Source: DUPQ01 sp964563155 | GTDB lineage: Bacteria > Bacillota > Clostridia > DUPQ01 | DNA: 64,000 bases | Assembly (NCBI GenBank): GCA_964563155.1 | Contig: CAZLVL010000009.1 | Coordinates: 1-64,000 of the forward strand | Direction: 5' to 3' | Shown: piece after piece, positions 61,228 through 64,000 of the stretch | How positions within the stretch are numbered: position 1 is the stretch's first letter | Layout: each line of letters opens with the position of its first letter | Notes under the pieces: generated by a model | The model's database searches: none | What the model was told of the DNA's origin: nothing | The model's input: the letters and a program-made list of their open reading frames with translations, nothing else | Position numbers and translations under genes: made by a program

Positions 61228-61282
61228 AATAAACTTTCTCTCTTAAAATATTATTCTCAATAACTATTATTACACATTATTC

Positions 61283-61312
61283 ATTATATATAAAGTTTTT
61301 ATGAATTAACAA
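61283..61312 (-). promoter_or_regulatory. Promoter of the membrane protein gene
   Basis: On the minus strand TTGTTA (61307-61312), an 18-nt spacer and TATAAT (61283-61288), about 55 nt before the start codon. Confidence 0.5.
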
Positions 61313-61391
61313 AAGAAGGTTGTACCAAAAAGACGATGAATAAAGATATAAAGAAAAACCAAGTTGACTGCTATATTATACTTTTTAGTGT

Positions 61392-61397
61392 TATAAT
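61392..61397 (+). promoter_or_regulatory. Extended -10 promoter of the aminotransferase gene
   Basis: TGTTATAAT (-10 box 61392-61397). A TTGACT lies at 61364-61369 but with a 22-nt spacer, so promoter strength would depend on the extended -10. The predicted start near 61404 puts both GTG 61403 and ATG 61409 at the very end of the RNA and favours TTG 61430 with AAGGAAG at 61415-61421. Confidence 0.5.
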
Positions 61398-61429
61398 ATT
61401 TTGTGATAATGTTAAAGGAAGTAAGGGAT

Positions 61430-62764
61430 TTGCGAAAATATAATTTTGACAGAAAAATCAACAGAAACAACACTAATTCAATTAAATATGACTTTCCAGA
61501 GGACTATGGCTATACAAAAGAACACATACCCTTATGGGTTGCAGACATGGATTTTCCTGTGGCAGAAGAGATTAAATCGGTTATAAGCTCTATTAACTCC
61601 ATGGGTATCTATGGCTATACTGGGATGTCTAATTACTACTATGAAGTGCTAGCAAAGTGGATGAGAAAAGAGCATAACTACAAGATTGAAAGAGAATGGT
61701 GCTTTGTTTTACCAGGGGTAATGTTTGCAATTTCAACAGCTATTCGAGCTTTTTCAGAAGAAGGGGATGCAATAATGGTTCAGACCCCAGTTTATTCTCC
61801 TTTTTACAAAGTTATAGAAAACAACAATCGAGTAATAGTGGGAAATTCCTTGGTCTATGAAAATGGAGAATACTTTGTAGATTATGTAGACTTTGAAAAC
61901 AAGATAAAAGAAAACAATGTAAAAATCTTTCTTCTTTCTAATCCTCACAATCCTGTTGGTAAGGTTTTTACAAAAAATGAACTAATTAGAATGGCTCACA
62001 TATGTTGTAAATACAAGGTCTTAGTGGTAAGTGATGAGATACACCAAGACTTTATATATGAACCTCACACCCATACTGTTTTGGCAAACTTAAATGAAAA
62101 GTTTGAAAACAATTGTGTTATTTGCACCTCTCCCAGTAAAACCTTTAATATTGCTGGGCTAAAGGTATCCAACACCTTTATTGCCAATCCTAAATTAAGA
62201 AAACTTTATGATGATACCCTAAAGGCTTGTTACAATGGGGGAGTTAACACCCTAGGTATGGCAGCTTGTGTTGCAGCCTATTCTTCATCTGGTACATGGT
62301 TAAAGCAGGTTAAGACATATATTAAAAAGAACTTAGATTATGTAACTTCTTTTATTGAAAAAAATACTCCAAAAATAAAGGTTGTTAAACCTCAAGGAAC
62401 ATATTTGATGTGGCTAGACTGCCATGATATGGGACTTAGTCCACAAGAGATTGATGACTTTTTTAAAGATGATGCAAAGCTTTGGTTTAATATAGGTCAG
62501 CGTTTTGGAAAAGATGGTGAATACTTCCAAAGAATTAATCTAGCTACTGGTAAATATCGCTTAGAAGAAGCAATGGAGCGGATGAAAAAAGCCTATGATC
62601 ATTTATATAAAGAAGAGCTAGAGGAAAAAGATGTAGAAAATGAAGTTGATGAGATTGATGAAGTAGAAGAAGATGATGAACTTTTAGAGGCTAAAGAAAT
62701 AGAGGAGATTGAAAAAGAGTTTATTGAATGCCTTTATGCCAGTGAAGAAGAGGATGAAGAATAG
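61430..62764 (+). CDS. MalY/PatB-family PLP-dependent C-S lyase or aminotransferase with acidic tail
   Basis: A 444-residue fold-type I PLP enzyme of the MalY/PatB group, which are mostly cystathionine beta-lyases. KYDFPEDYGY, LWVADMDFPVAEEI, FVLPGVMFAIS, LLSNPHNPVGKVF, VVSDEIHQDF and CTSPSKTFNIAGLK with the PLP Lys are all present. After about residue 395 an added tail of about 50 residues is dominated by Glu and Asp, which the family does not normally have. TTG 61430 is chosen by its AAGGAAG; an upstream GTG and ATG lie too close to the predicted mRNA end. serS follows. Confidence 0.86.
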   Translation: MRKYNFDRKINRNNTNSIKYDFPEDYGYTKEHIPLWVADMDFPVAEEIKSVISSINSMGIYGYTGMSNYYYEVLAKWMRKEHNYKIEREWCFVLPGVMFAISTAIRAFSEEGDAIMVQTPVYSPFYKVIENNNRVIVGNSLVYENGEYFVDYVDFENKIKENNVKIFLLSNPHNPVGKVFTKNELIRMAHICCKYKVLVVSDEIHQDFIYEPHTHTVLANLNEKFENNCVICTSPSKTFNIAGLKVSNTFIANPKLRKLYDDTLKACYNGGVNTLGMAACVAAYSSSGTWLKQVKTYIKKNLDYVTSFIEKNTPKIKVVKPQGTYLMWLDCHDMGLSPQEIDDFFKDDAKLWFNIGQRFGKDGEYFQRINLATGKYRLEEAMERMKKAYDHLYKEELEEKDVENEVDEIDEVEEDDELLEAKEIEEIEKEFIECLYASEEEDEE

Positions 62765-62771
62765 TTAAAAG

Positions 62772-62806
62772 AGGGTGTTTTATTGACTTATAGCCATAAA
62801 AACCCT
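62772..62806 (+). terminator. Stem-loop after the aminotransferase gene
   Basis: AGGGT-G-TTTTAT and ATAAAA-ACCCT pair over a 12-nt loop with one bulged G. No T-run follows (ATTATATAC), so termination is doubtful. It overlaps a promoter-like pair for serS. Confidence 0.35.
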
Positions 62807-62811
62807 ATTAT
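62783..62811 (+). promoter_or_regulatory. Candidate serS promoter
   Basis: TTGACT (62783-62788), a 17-nt spacer and TATTAT (62806-62811). The transcript would begin about 85 nt before serS and contain a stem-loop at 62839-62881 (TGTGT with ACACA, AATGTAT with ATACATT). No T-box motif is present. Confidence 0.5.
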
Positions 62812-62902
62812 ATACAAATATATTAATAAATCGTGTAATGTGTCAGAAAATGTATAGTATCTATTGATACATTCAAACACATGCTAATGAAGGGAAGTTA
62901 AA

Positions 62903-64000
62903 ATGCTGGATATTAATAAGATAAGAAATAATCAAAAGGCAATGGAAGAAGCCCTCTTGAAAAAGAACTTTGAAGTAGATTTTACTCAAGTTTTAGAGTG
63001 GGATACATTAAGAAGAGAAAAAATATTCAATGTGGAACAAATGAAGGCTAAAAGAAACAAGGTTTCTGATGATGTTCCCAGACTTAAAAAAGAAGGTCAG
63101 GATGTTTCTACTCTCATAGCTGAGATGAAGGAATTATCTTTAGAAATATCTGAATATGAAAAAGATATTAGACAAATAGAAGAAGACATAAAGAATTTTA
63201 TGGACCTTATTCCCAATGTTCCTGCTGATGATGTTATAGCTGGTGATGCTTCCTTTAATCAACCTATAAGGTATTTTGGTACAAAACCTGAATTTGCTTT
63301 TAAACCTAAAGATCATGTAGATTTATGTGAAAAATTAGAACTCATAGATTACAAAAGAGGAGTTAAACTAGGTGGAAGTGGCCATTGGATATACAAAAAA
63401 GATGGAGCCTTACTAGAATGGGCACTACTAAACTATTTTGTGGAAGAACATATTAAAGATGGATATGAGTTTTTACTACCACCTCACATTCTAAATTATG
63501 AGTGTGGATATACAGCAGGGCAATTCCCAAAATTTACTGAGGATGTCTTTAGATTTGAAGAAGAAAATCAGTTTTTATTGCCTACAGCTGAAACAGCCCT
63601 AATAAATGTGCATAGAAATGAAGTGCTAAAAGAAGAAGAATTGCCTAAAAAGTATTTTGCCTATACTCCTTGCTATAGAAAAGAAGCTGGTAGCTACAGA
63701 GCTGAAGAAAGAGGCATGATTAGAGGACATCAATTTAATAAGGTGGAGATGTTCCAATATACAAGACCTGAAGATAGTGAACAAGCCTTATTAGAATTAG
63801 TAGAAAAGGCTGAAAGGCTTATGGATGGATTGGGTCTTCATTTTAGGACAAGTAAACTAGCTGCTGCAGATTGCTCTTTTGCCATGGGAAAAACCTATGA
63901 CATTGAAGTATGGATTCCCAGCATGGGAATTTACAAAGAGGTGAGTTCAGCTTCAAATGCTTACGACTTCCAAGCAATCAGAGGAGCTATGAGATTTAAA
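62903..64000 (+). CDS. serS: Seryl-tRNA synthetase (3' end beyond the window)
   Basis: SerRS charges tRNA-Ser with serine. The visible 366 codons start with the typical MLDINKIRNNQ and a long antiparallel coiled-coil arm (about 25-105) that grips the tRNA variable arm. The class II catalytic core follows: LLPTAETALINVHRNEV (TxE motif 2 region), CYRKEAGSYRAEERGMIRGHQFNKVEMF (motif 2 within that span), and WIPSMGIYKEVSSASNAYDFQA near the edge. About 60 residues including motif 3 are missing beyond 64000. GAAGGGAAG precedes ATG 62903. Confidence 0.96.
   Translation, partial: MLDINKIRNNQKAMEEALLKKNFEVDFTQVLEWDTLRREKIFNVEQMKAKRNKVSDDVPRLKKEGQDVSTLIAEMKELSLEISEYEKDIRQIEEDIKNFMDLIPNVPADDVIAGDASFNQPIRYFGTKPEFAFKPKDHVDLCEKLELIDYKRGVKLGGSGHWIYKKDGALLEWALLNYFVEEHIKDGYEFLLPPHILNYECGYTAGQFPKFTEDVFRFEEENQFLLPTAETALINVHRNEVLKEEELPKKYFAYTPCYRKEAGSYRAEERGMIRGHQFNKVEMFQYTRPEDSEQALLELVEKAERLMDGLGLHFRTSKLAAADCSFAMGKTYDIEVWIPSMGIYKEVSSASNAYDFQAIRGAMRFK

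Noticed and set aside
62765..62902. T-box leader for serS
   Set aside because: No T-box sequence (TGGNACCGCG) or specifier structure is present, and the leader is too short.

Overview
The window is 64 kb of AT-rich chromosomal DNA from a low-GC Gram-positive bacterium, most likely a spore-forming member of the Clostridia or a close relative. The support is the gene content and order (hrcA-grpE-dnaK-dnaJ-prmA-rsmE behind a CIRCE operator, miaB-ricA-mutS-mutL-miaA, mltG-trmR-trhP, a SleB/CwlJ germination-type hydrolase), frequent TTG/GTG starts, and strong AGGAGG-like ribosome binding sites. Nearly all of it is dense and co-directional on the + strand. No rRNA, tRNA, CRISPR array or complete mobile element was seen.

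Layout. 1-52: the tail of what looks like a group II intron. 73-3123: a small coiled-coil protein, murD and glpK. 3120-3995 (-): a SleB/CwlJ-like hydrolase. 4160-15766: one long transcription unit driven by a strong promoter and a cyclic-di-GMP-I riboswitch whose P1 helix excludes an intrinsic terminator. 15795-23024: miaB, a YmcA/RicA-like protein, mutS, mutL, miaA. 23028-23633 (-): lexA with its own LexA box. 23794-29221: ackA, pcnB, lepA, hemW. 29344-30264: a nucleotide-kinase-like protein. 30317-38595: heat-shock operon plus htpG. 38641-42414: purL. 42539-51988: a UroD-like protein, mltG, trmR, trhP, a proC-RNase HI fusion, a SUV3-like helicase, ThuA-like and Gfo/Idh-like proteins. 52052-52297: secG. 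52538-53767 (-): an MFS transporter. 53978-57850: ruvCAB, queH and a homocysteine methyltransferase-like protein. 57837-61227 (-): a PhoR/PhoB-like two-component pair and a membrane protein. 61430-62764: a MalY/PatB-like aminotransferase. 62903 to the edge: serS, cut off by the window.

The most unusual region is 4191-14273. A c-di-GMP-sensing leader controls ten genes: a degenerate EAL protein, two secreted or anchored proteins sharing a WIEG-x-D motif (one with a SipW-type signal peptide), two SipW-type Ser/His signal peptidases, a membrane-anchored McrB-like AAA+ ATPase, a DUF2357/McrC-like partner, two proteins I do not recognise, and a membrane EAL phosphodiesterase with an intact active site and a dead GGDEF domain. 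I read this as a c-di-GMP-switched surface-structure system, with the phosphodiesterase providing negative feedback and the AAA+ pair doing an unknown job at the membrane. That reading is inference; the gene content and the leader are visible in the sequence. The same transcript appears to run on into rsmD and coaD.

The rest is mainly housekeeping: translation quality and tRNA modification (miaB, miaA, trmR, trhP, queH, lepA, hemW), mismatch repair and recombination (mutSL, ruvCAB, lexA), chaperones, peptidoglycan synthesis (murD, mltG), and purine, acetate and glycerol metabolism.
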